A DNA stretch of 64,000 bases from Bradyrhizobium diazoefficiens (lineage in GTDB: Bacteria; Pseudomonadota; Alphaproteobacteria; Rhizobiales; Xanthobacteraceae): NCBI RefSeq assembly GCF_016616425.1, contig NZ_CP067101.1, positions 2,914,001 through 2,978,000 of the forward strand, written 5' to 3'. How positions within the stretch are numbered: position 1 is the first letter of the stretch; the number at the start of each line of letters is the position of its first letter. Shown one piece after another: positions 17,839 through 27,049 of the stretch. The position numbers and the translations under genes were made by a program. The notes beneath the pieces are model-generated. The model was given only the letters and a program-made list of their open reading frames with translations, had not been told where the DNA came from and did not search any database.

Positions 17839-18096
17839 ATGAAAGTAAACATCGAAATCGACTGCACCCCTCTCGAGGCCCGCCAGTTCTTCGGTCTGCC
17901 TGACGTGGCGCCGATGCAAGCGGCGGTGATGGACAAGTTGCAGCAGCAAGTGCTCAGCAATATCGAGAAGGTCTCGCCGGAATCGCTGATCCAGAGCTGG
18001 TTCACCTTCGATCCGAAGCTCGCCGAGCGGTTTCAGGACATGTTCGTCACCATGGCCGGCCTCGGCGGCACGCGCAGCAGCGACAAGAAGAAATAG
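17839..18096 (+). CDS. DUF6489 family small protein
   Basis: 85-residue soluble protein (start MKVNIEIDCTPLEARQFFGL, Lys-rich end SSDKKK). I recognise the pattern of the DUF6489 family, found in alphaproteobacteria; its function is not known to me. A strong GGAGGGG site precedes ATG 17839. The stop overlaps the GTG start of the hydrolase gene by one base, so the two are translated together. The location next to lipid- and PHA-type genes suggests, but does not show, a role at storage granules. Confidence 0.85.
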   Translation: MKVNIEIDCTPLEARQFFGLPDVAPMQAAVMDKLQQQVLSNIEKVSPESLIQSWFTFDPKLAERFQDMFVTMAGLGGTRSSDKKK

Positions 18097-18896
18097 TGTC
18101 GTCCGGGCCGGAGGGAGCCTTGGAGTCGGGCCGGCTTCGTCCGCCGGGTCTTGGTTTGCTGCTCGCCGAAGCCCGAGGCCTGTTTGAGCTCAATGCGAGC
18201 CTGCTGCTGTCGCCGATCCTGATGCGGGCACCGAGGGGCGACGGCCATCCGGTGCTGGCGCTGCCGGGCTTTCTCGCCAGCGACCTCTCGATGGTGCCGA
18301 TGCGGCGCTATCTCAGCGAGCTCGGCTATGAGGCAAATGCCTGGCGGATGGGCCGCAATCTTGGCGGCCTCGGGCGAATGCGGGATGCCCTGCACGCCCG
18401 TCTCGCCGAGATTCATGCCGCGAGCGGGCGCAAGGTCAGCCTGGTCGGGTGGAGTCTCGGTGGCGTCTATGCCCGCGATCTCGCGCTTTGGGCGCCCGAT
18501 ATGGTCCGCTACGTCATCACGCTCGGCAGCCCGTTTGCCAACGACGTGCGGGCGACCAATGCCACGCGGCTCTACGAGGCGCTGTCCGGCGAGCGGGTCG
18601 AGGAGCTTGCGGAAGTGCGCGAGGCAATCGCCGGCGATCTGCCGGTGCCGGCGACGTCGATCTATTCGCGCGCCGATGGAATCGTGAATTGGCGGACCTG
18701 TTTGTTGCGGCTCTCCGATCGCGCCGAGAACATCGAGGTGCACCTCGCGAGCCATATCGGGCTCGGGATGAACCCTGCCGTGCTGTGGGCCGTGGCCGAC
18801 CGTCTGGCCCAACCGGAGGGGGAATTCTCGCCATTTGACCGCGCAGGACCGTTTGCCATTGCATATGCCCCGCCGGAACAGGCAGTATCCGCCTGA
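18096..18896 (+). CDS. Alpha/beta-fold hydrolase (lipase-like)
   Basis: 266-residue hydrolase. The nucleophile elbow GWSLGG gives Ser120, the acid is probably the Asp in YSRADGIVNW, and the histidine is in ASHIGLGMNP. No signal peptide is present. It resembles the hydrolase at 31017-31787 over the whole length (shared blocks RGDGHPVLVLPG, SLVGWSLGG, VITLGSPFA, VADRLAQ), so the two are paralogues. The start GTG 18096 overlaps the DUF6489 stop. The wax-ester synthase/DGAT gene follows 48 bases later, pointing to acylglycerol or wax-ester turnover. The substrate is inferred from neighbours only. Confidence 0.85.
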   Translation: MSSGPEGALESGRLRPPGLGLLLAEARGLFELNASLLLSPILMRAPRGDGHPVLALPGFLASDLSMVPMRRYLSELGYEANAWRMGRNLGGLGRMRDALHARLAEIHAASGRKVSLVGWSLGGVYARDLALWAPDMVRYVITLGSPFANDVRATNATRLYEALSGERVEELAEVREAIAGDLPVPATSIYSRADGIVNWRTCLLRLSDRAENIEVHLASHIGLGMNPAVLWAVADRLAQPEGEFSPFDRAGPFAIAYAPPEQAVSA

Positions 18897-18944
18897 CGAG
18901 AAGCGCTGCCCAAAGCGCCCGTCAAAATCTTGCGGGAGGGAATT

Positions 18945-20495
18945 ATGGCTGACGGTAAGAAGCTGTCATCGCTGGATGCGTCGTTTCTCTATCTGGAAAC
19001 GCCCGAGATGCCGATGCATGTCGGGAGCATGGCGATCTTTCGCCTGCCCGACGACTACAATGGCGACTTCTTCGAAGACTTCAAGGCGATGATCGTCTCG
19101 CGCCTGCACATCGCGCCGATCCTGAAGGCGCGGCTGGAGAAGGCGCCGCTCGACATCGATCATCCCTCCTGGGTCGAGGACGATCAGTTCGACATCGACC
19201 GTCACATCTTCCGTGCCAGCCTGCCGCAGCCGCGCGACCGCGCCACGCTCGAGCGCATCGTCGGCTGGATGCACGCCAAGCTGTTGAATCGCGCCCGCCC
19301 GCTCTGGGAGTTTTACGTGTTCGAGGGCATGAAGGACAACGAGGTCGGGCTTTACTCCAAGATGCACCATGCCGCCATCGACGGCGGCGCCGGGGCCGCC
19401 CTGACCAACATGATCTACGACGTCTCCCCGATCCCGCGGAAGGTCGATCCGCCGACGGCTGGAAGCAGGCCCGGACAGGAGCCACGCGACATCGCCGCCA
19501 ACCTGCTCGATTCCTATCAGCAGCTCTTCACCCAGCCGCTCGATGCTTCGGCCGCCGCGAAGAACCTGCAATTGCCGCGCACCGGCAAGAGCGATATCGG
19601 CTCGATCCTGTTCGACAACGCGATGTACCAGATCGAGAGTGCGGTGCGCTTCGCCGGCAACATTCCGACCGTGCTCAAGAGCGTGTCCGACGTGCTCGGC
19701 AAGGTCGCCGATCCGAAGTCGCGCGAGAGCCTCGCCAGCATGGTGTCGCCGCCGACCATGCTCAACAAGACCATCTCCTCGGAGCGGAGCTTCGCCGGCG
19801 TGTCGATCCCGCTGTCGCGGGCCAAGGCGTTGGCCAGGCAGGCCGGCGGCAAGCTCAACGACGTCGTGTTGGCGCTGGCCTCGGGCGTGGTCCGGCGCTA
19901 CCTGAAGGAGTACAGCACGCTTCCGGCAAAATCGCTGACCGCAGCCGTGCCAATCTCGTTGCGCGAGGAGGGCAACACCGAGGCCAACAACCAGGTGTTC
20001 GGCATGATCTGCGCGATTGCGACCAACGTCGATGATCCCAAGGCCCGACTGGAAGCCATCATCGCGCAATCGACCAAATCCAAGGAGATGTCGCACCCCT
20101 TGCGCGCGCTGATGCCCCAGGTCTCCAACATCTCGATGCTGGGCGCGCCGATCATGGTGCAGATCCTGGCCTTGCTCTACAGCCGCTCGAACCTGTCGGA
20201 CGTGCTGCCGCCTGCCGCGAACATCACTGTGTCCAACGTTCCCGGGCCGCGGCAGACGCTCTACGCCGCAGGCGCCGAGCTGCTGCACATTTTCCCGGTG
20301 TCGATCTCGACGCATGGGCAGGCCCTCAACATCACCGTGCAGAGCTACCGCGACCAGCTCGATTTCGGCTTCATCGTCGGCGCCAACATCATTCCGCATG
20401 TGCAGGTGATGTGCGACATGCTGCCGGAGGAATTTGCCGCGCTGGAGGCGGCCTACGCGCCGCCCGCGGCCGACATCAAGAGCGCTGCGGAGTAG
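18945..20495 (+). CDS. Wax ester synthase/diacylglycerol O-acyltransferase
   Basis: 516-residue bifunctional acyltransferase of the WS/DGAT family, which joins acyl-CoA to fatty alcohols or diacylglycerol to make storage lipids. The start (KLSSLDASFLYLETPEMPMH) and the active-site motif HHxxxDG (H141, H142, D146 in KMHHAAIDGG) are clear. The C-terminal half has the NVPGPRQTLYAAGA pattern of this family. ATG 18945 follows a GGGAGG site; a TTG at 18930 is in frame but less likely. The epoxide-hydrolase-like gene follows after ten bases. Such enzymes bind at the inner membrane surface where lipid bodies form. Confidence 0.92.
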   Translation: MADGKKLSSLDASFLYLETPEMPMHVGSMAIFRLPDDYNGDFFEDFKAMIVSRLHIAPILKARLEKAPLDIDHPSWVEDDQFDIDRHIFRASLPQPRDRATLERIVGWMHAKLLNRARPLWEFYVFEGMKDNEVGLYSKMHHAAIDGGAGAALTNMIYDVSPIPRKVDPPTAGSRPGQEPRDIAANLLDSYQQLFTQPLDASAAAKNLQLPRTGKSDIGSILFDNAMYQIESAVRFAGNIPTVLKSVSDVLGKVADPKSRESLASMVSPPTMLNKTISSERSFAGVSIPLSRAKALARQAGGKLNDVVLALASGVVRRYLKEYSTLPAKSLTAAVPISLREEGNTEANNQVFGMICAIATNVDDPKARLEAIIAQSTKSKEMSHPLRALMPQVSNISMLGAPIMVQILALLYSRSNLSDVLPPAANITVSNVPGPRQTLYAAGAELLHIFPVSISTHGQALNITVQSYRDQLDFGFIVGANIIPHVQVMCDMLPEEFAALEAAYAPPAADIKSAAE

Positions 20496-20505
20496 GAAAA
20501 TCTCG

Positions 20506-21501
20506 ATGATTGAAATGCCGCCGCTCCGGTTCGCGCAGACGAACGGAATCCGCATGGGCTATTACGAGGCGGGTCCAGCCCATGACAAGCCGCCGATCGT
20601 GCTGTGCCATGGCTGGCCCGAGCTCGCCTTCTCCTGGCGCCATCAGATCAAGGCGCTGAGCGAGGCCGGCATCCGGGTGATCGCGCCGGACCAGCGCGGC
20701 TACGGCGCGACCGACCGGCCCGAGGCGGTCGAGGCTTACGACATGGAGCATTTGACCGGCGATCTCGTCGGTCTGCTCGATCACCTCGAGATCGACAAGG
20801 CGATCTTCGTCGGTCACGACTGGGGCGGCTTCGTCGTCTGGCAGATGCCGTTGCGGCATCCCCAGCGCGTGGCCGGTGTGGTCGGCGTCAACACCCCGCA
20901 TTGGGACCGCACGCCGATTGACCCCATTGCGCTGTTCCGCCAGCGCTTTGGCGACCAGATGTATATCGTCCAGTTCCAGGATTCCGCGCGCAAGCCAGAC
21001 CAGATCTTCGGCGGCCGGGTCGAGCAGACGTTTGACGCCTTCATGCGCAAGCCGCTGGCGCGGCCGGAGGTAAGGCCGACAGAGCCGCCGATCGCAGGCG
21101 TTGGCGCCTCGGCAAAGACGAACCTGGCCTTCCCGCAGATGATCGCGGCCTATGATGCCAAGGTCGATTCGCGCACGCCGATCCTGTCGGCTGACGAGAA
21201 GAAGGTGTTCGTCGACACCTTCAGGAAGACCGGCTTCACCGGCGGCATCAACTGGTACCGCAACTTCACCCGCAACTGGGAGCGTGCGAAGGGGCTGGAC
21301 CACCACATCCATGTGCCATCGCTGATGATCATGGCCGAGAACGATGCGGTGCTGCCGCCCTCGGCGGCGGACGGCATGGAGAAGCTGATCGCCGACCTCG
21401 AGAAGTATCTGGTGAAGGACAGCGGCCATTGGACGCAGCAGGAGAAGCCGGAAGAGGTCAGCGCCAAGCTGATCGAATGGCGCAGAAGGCGGTTTGGCTA
21501 G
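20506..21501 (+). CDS. Epoxide hydrolase-like alpha/beta hydrolase
   Basis: 331-residue hydrolase of the soluble epoxide hydrolase type. The oxyanion motif HGWPE, the nucleophile Asp105 in VGHDWGG, the acid in MIMAENDAVLPP and His308 in SGHWTQQEKP match this group, in which water opens an epoxide to a diol. Dehalogenases share the fold, so a haloalkane or haloacetate substrate cannot be excluded. ATG 20506 has AGGA upstream. The P450-reductase fusion lies next door; a P450 that epoxidises unsaturated fatty acids followed by an epoxide hydrolase would be a sensible pair, though a repeat element separates them. Confidence 0.88.
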   Translation: MIEMPPLRFAQTNGIRMGYYEAGPAHDKPPIVLCHGWPELAFSWRHQIKALSEAGIRVIAPDQRGYGATDRPEAVEAYDMEHLTGDLVGLLDHLEIDKAIFVGHDWGGFVVWQMPLRHPQRVAGVVGVNTPHWDRTPIDPIALFRQRFGDQMYIVQFQDSARKPDQIFGGRVEQTFDAFMRKPLARPEVRPTEPPIAGVGASAKTNLAFPQMIAAYDAKVDSRTPILSADEKKVFVDTFRKTGFTGGINWYRNFTRNWERAKGLDHHIHVPSLMIMAENDAVLPPSAADGMEKLIADLEKYLVKDSGHWTQQEKPEEVSAKLIEWRRRRFG

Positions 21502-21504
21502 GTC

Positions 21505-21607
21505 GTCATTGCGAGCACGTCATTGCGAGGAGCGGAGCGACGAAGCAATCCAGACCTGCGACTGCGGTCACATTTCTGGATTGCTTCGCTTCGCTCGCAA
21601 TGACGAC
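21505..21607. repeat. Palindromic repeat, family A copy 1
   Basis: Inverted repeat with arms GTCATTGCGAGGAGCGGAGC... (from 21519) and ...CTTCGCTCGCAATGAC (ending 21604), each next to GAAGCAATCCAG or its complement; a partial copy of the outer end (GTCATTGCGAG) precedes it. The same element occurs at 29440-29524. It lies between the epoxide-hydrolase and P450 genes. Confidence 0.85.
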
Positions 21608-21640
21608 GTTGAATGACGCGATCAGGGGGAAGCACGTTTA

Positions 21641-24600
21641 ATGTCATCCAAGAACCGACTGGACCCGATTCCTCATCCGCCGACCAAGCCCGTGGTCGGC
21701 AATATGCTGTCGCTGGATTCGGCCGCGCCCGTGCAGCACCTGACGCGGCTTGCGAAGGAGCTCGGTCCGATCTTCTGGCTCGACATGATGGGCGCGCCGA
21801 TCGTCGTCGTCTCCGGGCATGATCTCGTCGACGAGATCTCCGACGAGAAGAGGTTCGACAAGACGGTGCGCGGCGCGCTGCGGCGCGTGCGCGCGGTCGG
21901 CGGCGATGGTCTGTTCACGGCCGATACCAAGGAGCCGAACTGGAGCAAGGCGCACAACATCCTGCTGCAGCCCTTCGGCAACCGCGCGATGCAGTCCTAT
22001 CACCCGAGCATGGTCGACATCGCCGAGCAGCTCGTCAACAAATGGGAGCGGCTGAACGCCGACGACGAGATCGACGTCGTCCACGACATGACCGCGCTGA
22101 CGCTGGATACGATCGGCCTGTGCGGTTTCGACTACCGCTTCAATTCGTTCTATCGGCGCGACTACCATCCCTTCGTGGAGTCGCTGGTGCGCTCGCTCGA
22201 AACCATCATGATGACGCGTGGCCTGCCGTTCGAGCAGCTCTGGATGCAGAAGCGGCGCAAGACGCTCGCCGAAGACGTCGCCTTCATGAACAAGATGGTC
22301 GACGAGATCATCGCCGAGCGCCGCAAGAGTGCGGAAGGGATCGACGACAAGAAGGACATGCTGGCCGCGATGATGACCGGCGTCGACCGCGCGACCGGCG
22401 AGCAGCTCGACGACGTCAACATCCGCTACCAGATCAACACGTTCCTGATTGCGGGCCACGAGACCACCAGCGGCCTGTTGTCCACCGCGCTTTATGCGCT
22501 GCTCAAGCACCCGGACATTCTCAAGAAGGCTTATGACGAGGTCGACCGCGTCTTCGGCCCTGATGTCAATGCGAAGCCGACCTACCAGCAGGTGACGCAG
22601 CTCACCTATATCACCCAGATCCTGAAAGAGGCGCTGCGGCTGTGGCCGCCGGCGCCGGCCTACGGCATCTCGCCGCTGAACGACGAGACCATCGGCGGCG
22701 GCAAATACAAGCTCAGGAAGGGCATGTTCACCACCATCCTGGTGACCGCGCTGCATCGCGACCCCTCTGTATGGGATCCCAATCCCGATGCCTTCGATCC
22801 CGAGAATTTCAGCCGTGAGGCGGAGGCCAAGCGTCCGATCAACGCCTGGAAGCCGTTCGGCAACGGCCAGCGCGCCTGCATCGGCCGCGGCTTTGCCATG
22901 CACGAGGCCGCGCTCGCGCTCGGCATGATCCTGCAGCGATTCAAGCTGATCGATCACCATCGCTATCAGATGCACCTGAAGGAGACGCTGACGATGAAGC
23001 CGGAGGGCTTCAAGATCAAGGTACGCCCCCGTGCCGATCGCGAGCGCGGTGCCTATGGCGGGCCTGTCGCGGCCGTCGCTTCAGCGCCGAAGGCGCCACG
23101 CCAGCCCACGGCCCGGCCCGGCCACAACACACCAATGCTGGTGCTCTACGGTTCCAATCTCGGCACGGCCGAGGAGCTCGCGACACGCATGGCCGATCTT
23201 GCTGAGATCAACGGCTTTGCGGTGCATCTCGGCCCGCTCGACGATTATGTCGGCAAGCTGCCGCAGGAGGGCGGCGTGCTGATCATCTGCACCTCCTATA
23301 ACGGCGCGCCGCCGGACAATGCGACGCAGTTCGTCAAATGGCTCGGCAGCGATCTGCCGAAGGATGCCTTTGCCAATGTCCGCTACGCCGTGTTCGGCTG
23401 CGGCAACAGCGACTGGGCTGCGACCTATCAATCGGTGCCGCGCTTCATCGACGAGCAATTGTCGAAGCATGGCGCGCGCGCGGTCTATCCGCGCGGCGAA
23501 GGCGATGCGCGCAGCGATCTGGACGGCCAGTTCCAGAAGTGGTTCCCGGCAGCAGCCCAGGTCGCGACCAAGGAATTCGGCATCGACTGGAATTTCACCC
23601 GCACCGCGGAAGACGACCCGCTCTACGCGATCGAGCCGGTGGCGGTGACTGCGGTCAACACCATCGTCGCCCAGGGCGGCGCGGTGGCGATGAAGGTACT
23701 GGTCAATGACGAGCTTCAGAACAAGAGCGGGGCCAATCCCTCGGAGCGCTCGACGCGCCACATCGAGGTGCAACTGCCCGCCAACATTACATATCGCGTC
23801 GGCGATCACTTGAGCGTCGTTCCGCGTAACGATCCAACGCTGGTGGATTCGGTGGCCCGCCGCTTCGGTTTCCTGCCGGCCGACCAGATCAGGCTTCAGG
23901 TCGCCGAGGGGCGCCGCGCGCAATTGCCGGTGGGGGATGCCGTGTCGGTCGGTCGCCTGCTCAGCGAGTTCGTCGAACTGCAGCAGGTCGCGACTCGGAA
24001 GCAGATCCAGATCATGGCCGAGCACACCCGCTGTCCCGTCACCAAGCCGAAGCTGCTGGCCTTCGCTGGCGAGGAGGCCGAGCCGCTCGAGCGTTACCGC
24101 GCCGAGATATTGGCCAGGCGCAAATCGGTGTTCGACCTGCTGCTCGAATATCCCGCCTGCGAGTTGCCGTTCCACGTCTATCTGGAGATGCTCTCGCTGC
24201 TCGCGCCGCGCTATTACTCGATCTCGTCCTCGCCGTCGGTCGATCCGGCACGTTGCAGCATCACGGTTGGCGTGGTCGATGGGCCGGCCGCTTCCGGGCG
24301 CGGGACCTACAAGGGCATCTGCTCGAACTACCTCGCCAACCGGCGCACCGGTGATGCGATCTACGCCACCGTGCGCGAGACCAAGGCCGGCTTCCGCCTG
24401 CCCGACGATCCCTCGGTGCCTATCATCATGATTGGGCCGGGCACGGGGCTTGCGCCGTTCCGCGGCTTCCTCCAGGAGCGCGCCGCGCGCAAGGCGAAGG
24501 GTGCGGCGCTCGGGCCATCCATGCTGTTCTTCGGCTGCCGCCATCCCAACCAGGATTTCCTCTATGCGGACGAGCTGAAGGCGCTTGCCGCAAGCGGCAT

Positions 24601-24877
24601 CACGGAACTCTTCACGGCGTTCTCGCGCGCGGACGGACCGAAAACCTATGTGCAGCATGTGGTTGCCGCGCAGAAGGACAAGGTCTGGCCGCTGATCGAG
24701 CAGGGCGCCATCATCTATGTCTGCGGCGACGGCGGGAAGATGGAGCCCGACGTGAAAGCGGCGCTGATCGCGATCCATCGCGAGAAGAGCGGCAGTGACG
24801 CGGCCGCCAGTGCGCGGTGGATCGAGGAGATGGGCGGGAAGAACCGCTACGTGCTCGACGTTTGGGCGGGAGGATGA
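21641..24877 (+). CDS. Self-sufficient cytochrome P450-NADPH reductase fusion (CYP102/P450-BM3 type)
   Basis: 1078-residue natural fusion of a heme P450 and a diflavin reductase, like P450-BM3 (1049 residues). The P450 part has the I-helix motif AGHETTS, ExxR in LKEALR, and the heme ligand Cys413 in PFGNGQRACIGRGF. From about residue 497 a flavodoxin-like FMN domain begins (LVLYGSNLGTAEELA); the FAD domain shows RYYSISSSP (about 857) and the NADPH part GPGTGLAPFRGFLQER (about 932) up to the end YVLDVWAGG. Relatives hydroxylate or epoxidise medium- and long-chain fatty acids in the cytoplasm using NADPH alone. The start ATG 21641 follows a GGGGGAAG site. No regulator gene is adjacent. Confidence 0.97.
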   Translation: MSSKNRLDPIPHPPTKPVVGNMLSLDSAAPVQHLTRLAKELGPIFWLDMMGAPIVVVSGHDLVDEISDEKRFDKTVRGALRRVRAVGGDGLFTADTKEPNWSKAHNILLQPFGNRAMQSYHPSMVDIAEQLVNKWERLNADDEIDVVHDMTALTLDTIGLCGFDYRFNSFYRRDYHPFVESLVRSLETIMMTRGLPFEQLWMQKRRKTLAEDVAFMNKMVDEIIAERRKSAEGIDDKKDMLAAMMTGVDRATGEQLDDVNIRYQINTFLIAGHETTSGLLSTALYALLKHPDILKKAYDEVDRVFGPDVNAKPTYQQVTQLTYITQILKEALRLWPPAPAYGISPLNDETIGGGKYKLRKGMFTTILVTALHRDPSVWDPNPDAFDPENFSREAEAKRPINAWKPFGNGQRACIGRGFAMHEAALALGMILQRFKLIDHHRYQMHLKETLTMKPEGFKIKVRPRADRERGAYGGPVAAVASAPKAPRQPTARPGHNTPMLVLYGSNLGTAEELATRMADLAEINGFAVHLGPLDDYVGKLPQEGGVLIICTSYNGAPPDNATQFVKWLGSDLPKDAFANVRYAVFGCGNSDWAATYQSVPRFIDEQLSKHGARAVYPRGEGDARSDLDGQFQKWFPAAAQVATKEFGIDWNFTRTAEDDPLYAIEPVAVTAVNTIVAQGGAVAMKVLVNDELQNKSGANPSERSTRHIEVQLPANITYRVGDHLSVVPRNDPTLVDSVARRFGFLPADQIRLQVAEGRRAQLPVGDAVSVGRLLSEFVELQQVATRKQIQIMAEHTRCPVTKPKLLAFAGEEAEPLERYRAEILARRKSVFDLLLEYPACELPFHVYLEMLSLLAPRYYSISSSPSVDPARCSITVGVVDGPAASGRGTYKGICSNYLANRRTGDAIYATVRETKAGFRLPDDPSVPIIMIGPGTGLAPFRGFLQERAARKAKGAALGPSMLFFGCRHPNQDFLYADELKALAASGITELFTAFSRADGPKTYVQHVVAAQKDKVWPLIEQGAIIYVCGDGGKMEPDVKAALIAIHREKSGSDAAASARWIEEMGGKNRYVLDVWAGG

Positions 24878-24907
24878 TTGTTCGCCCGATCATGCTAAAG
24901 CACTCCG

Positions 24908-25582
24908 ATGATTCCCTGGGAAAAAATCGACACCGCCAAAATCCCCGGCTCCGACGAGGAGCTCCGCCTGATGCGGCGGGGCAGGGAGTTTTCGATCAAG
25001 CTCGGCACCAACGAGCTGATGAACAACCGCCTGTCGGGCTCGGAAGCTGCGCTCGCGACGCTCGCGGCGAAGCAGATTGAGAAAGTCGCAAAGCCCGTCG
25101 TCCTGATCGGCGGCCTCGGCATGGGTTTCACGCTCCGTGCAGCGTTGGCCGTGCTAGGAAACAAGGCGAAGATCGTGGTCTGCGAATTGGTGCCCGCGGT
25201 GGTCACCTGGGCACGTGGGCCGATGGCTGAGGTCTTCGGTAACAGCCTCGATGACATCAGAGTGAGCATCCGGGAGACTGATGTCGCCGAAATCATCCGG
25301 GCGCAGAGGTCGACATTCGATGCCATTCTCCTCGATGTCGACAACGGGCCGGAAGGCCTGACCCGGAAGGGCAATGACGCCCTCTACAATGCGAGGGGGT
25401 TACAGGCGGCGAAGACGGCGCTGCGGCCGGGCGGCGTGCTCGCCGTCTGGTCATCGGGGCCTAATCCCGCATTTACCAAGCGACTTGCAGGTGCCGGCTT
25501 CGACGTCAACGACATCAACGTCCGCGCCACCGGCAGAGGCGGTGGTGCGCGCCACGTGATCTGGATTGCGAAGAAGACCTAA
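24908..25582 (+). CDS. Spermidine-synthase-like methyltransferase-fold protein
   Basis: 224-residue protein with a SAM/dcSAM-binding Rossmann fold: glycine loop VLIGGLGMGFTLRAAL, acidic strand end VVCELVPAVV, and LLDVDNGPEG where spermidine synthases carry their catalytic aspartate. It is shorter than true spermidine synthases (about 280) and lacks their N-terminal beta domain. It could therefore be a methyltransferase or a polyamine-type transferase of unknown substrate. It starts 30 bases after the P450 fusion. Its stop overlaps the stop of the convergent hydrolase gene by four bases. Confidence 0.82.
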   Translation: MIPWEKIDTAKIPGSDEELRLMRRGREFSIKLGTNELMNNRLSGSEAALATLAAKQIEKVAKPVVLIGGLGMGFTLRAALAVLGNKAKIVVCELVPAVVTWARGPMAEVFGNSLDDIRVSIRETDVAEIIRAQRSTFDAILLDVDNGPEGLTRKGNDALYNARGLQAAKTALRPGGVLAVWSSGPNPAFTKRLAGAGFDVNDINVRATGRGGGARHVIWIAKKT

Positions 25583-26499
25583 GCCGCCTGCGCCGCCGCA
25601 CCATGTGCGTGCTCGTCGATGGCACCGATGATCTCTGGCCAGAAGCGCATCGGCAGCGCGTGGCCCATGCCCTTGATCATCAACAGCTTTGCGCCCGGGA
25701 TCGAGGCCGCCGTATCCTTGCCGCCTTCGGGGTGGACCAAGGGATCGACGGTGCCGTGAATCACCAGCGTCGGCGTCTTCACGCCATGCAGCCGTTCCTT
25801 GCGGCTGCCCGAGGCGAGCACGGCGCGGAGCTGGCGGCCGACGCCGGCCGGATTGAGGCCGCGCGCGAACACGCGCTCGGCGCGGCCGGGATCGAGCGCT
25901 TCCTCCTCCGGAAAATGTCCGGCGCGCAGCACCTTCCAGGTCTGGCTGTAGCGAACCATGAACTCCTCCTTGCTGCGCGGCGGTGGCGCCATCAGCATTG
26001 CGGCAGCCTCGCGTGTTGGCGGCGGAACGCGCGGATTGCCCGTCGTCGACATGATCGAGGTCAGCGAGCGCACGCGGTGCGGAAACGACAGCGTCACCTC
26101 TTGCGCGATCATGCCGCCCATGGAAGCCCCGACCAGGTGTGCCGACTTGATGCCGAGCGCATCCATCAGCCCGACCGTGTCTTTCGCCATGTCGATCAGC
26201 TTGTAGGTTGCGGCCACGGGTATCCTCAAGAATCGCAGCTTCAACAGCTCGAACGGCGTCAGCCGCTTGCCGCCCGTCAGATGGCTCGACTTGCCGATGT
26301 CGCGATTGTCGAAGCGGATCACGCGGAAGCCACGCGCGGCGAGCTGCTCGCAGAACGCATCGTCCCAGTGGATCATCTGCGCCCCGAGCCCCATGATCAG
26401 CAGCAGCGGCTCGGCGCCGTCGTTGCCGAAGCTCTCGTAGCAGATGTCGATGCCATTGGCGCGGACGGTCTGGGGCGGATGGTGGGCTGTGGCGTTCAC
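25579..26499 (-). CDS. Alpha/beta-fold hydrolase
   Basis: 306-residue hydrolase: substrate-entry block LLLIMGLGAQMIHWDD, nucleophile elbow VGASMGG, acid in IHGTVDPLVHPEGG and histidine in KGMGHALPMRFW. This pattern is that of short-chain esterase or aclacinomycin-methylesterase-like hydrolases. The true start is judged to be GTG 26499, which has AAGGGGA eight bases upstream. It is transcribed away from the PHA synthase genes across a shared promoter region. PHA oligomer or ester cleavage is possible from context but not visible in the sequence. Confidence 0.82.
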   Translation of the reverse strand: MNATAHHPPQTVRANGIDICYESFGNDGAEPLLLIMGLGAQMIHWDDAFCEQLAARGFRVIRFDNRDIGKSSHLTGGKRLTPFELLKLRFLRIPVAATYKLIDMAKDTVGLMDALGIKSAHLVGASMGGMIAQEVTLSFPHRVRSLTSIMSTTGNPRVPPPTREAAAMLMAPPPRSKEEFMVRYSQTWKVLRAGHFPEEEALDPGRAERVFARGLNPAGVGRQLRAVLASGSRKERLHGVKTPTLVIHGTVDPLVHPEGGKDTAASIPGAKLLMIKGMGHALPMRFWPEIIGAIDEHAHGAAAQAA

Positions 26500-26594
26500 G
26501 GGCGTATTCCCCTTGCAAACCTGCAGCCGTTGTATCGCACGGTTCGCCGACACAAAGAAGCCGCGTGCGCGACGTCGCACCCGGCGCTTACCCG

Positions 26595-26623
26595 TTGACC
26601 GGCCCGTCGCAACGGTGTGCTAT
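26595..26623 (+). promoter_or_regulatory. Candidate sigma-70 promoter of the PHA synthase operon
   Basis: TTGACC (26595-26600) and TGCTAT (26618-26623) are spaced by 17 bases, close to the rhizobial housekeeping consensus, 46 bases upstream of the first gene of the PHA run. Confidence 0.6.
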
Positions 26624-26668
26624 AGCGCAAAAGAAGGGCGAGAAGCCCTCGACACGCGGAGGACGCCG

Positions 26669-27049
26669 ATGAACGACAAGATCACCGATCCGGTCGCCTT
26701 GTGGCAGAAGATGGTCGGCGAGATGGAGAAGGGTTTCAACTCCTTCGCAACCAAGGCCATGGAGACGCCCGAATTCTCGCAGGCCATGAACCGCGCCGGC
26801 GGCGTTGCTGCAGGTGCTCAGAAGCAATTCGGCGATCTCATGGAGAAGTACCTGCTCTCCATGAACCTGCCGAGCCGCGAGCAGATGACCGGTGTCGCGG
26901 AGCGTCTTCAGTCGATTGAAGCCCAGCTCGGCGAAATCAAGTCGATGCTGAGCCAGATGTCGGCCAATTCGGCCGCGCGCCAGCCCGGCGCTGCGCGGCG
27001 GCCACCTCGCACGAAACGCCCGCCGCCCGAGGGCGGAGACCAAAAATGA
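26669..27049 (+). CDS. Short PhaE-like/phasin-like PHA synthase partner
   Basis: 126-residue, largely helical protein (DPVALWQKMVGEMEKGFNSF, then PEFSQAMNRAGGVAAGAQKQ, MNLPSREQMTGVAERLQSIE) with a basic, proline-rich tail. The MNLPSR and ERLQSIEAQL blocks are typical of the PhaE subunit of class III/IV PHA synthases, but full PhaE proteins are near 350 residues. The next gene encodes a PhaC of class III length and overlaps by four bases (ATGA), so this protein very probably binds and activates it. A GCGGAGGA site precedes ATG 26669. A granule-associated phasin-like role is the alternative. Confidence 0.8.
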   Translation: MNDKITDPVALWQKMVGEMEKGFNSFATKAMETPEFSQAMNRAGGVAAGAQKQFGDLMEKYLLSMNLPSREQMTGVAERLQSIEAQLGEIKSMLSQMSANSAARQPGAARRPPRTKRPPPEGGDQK

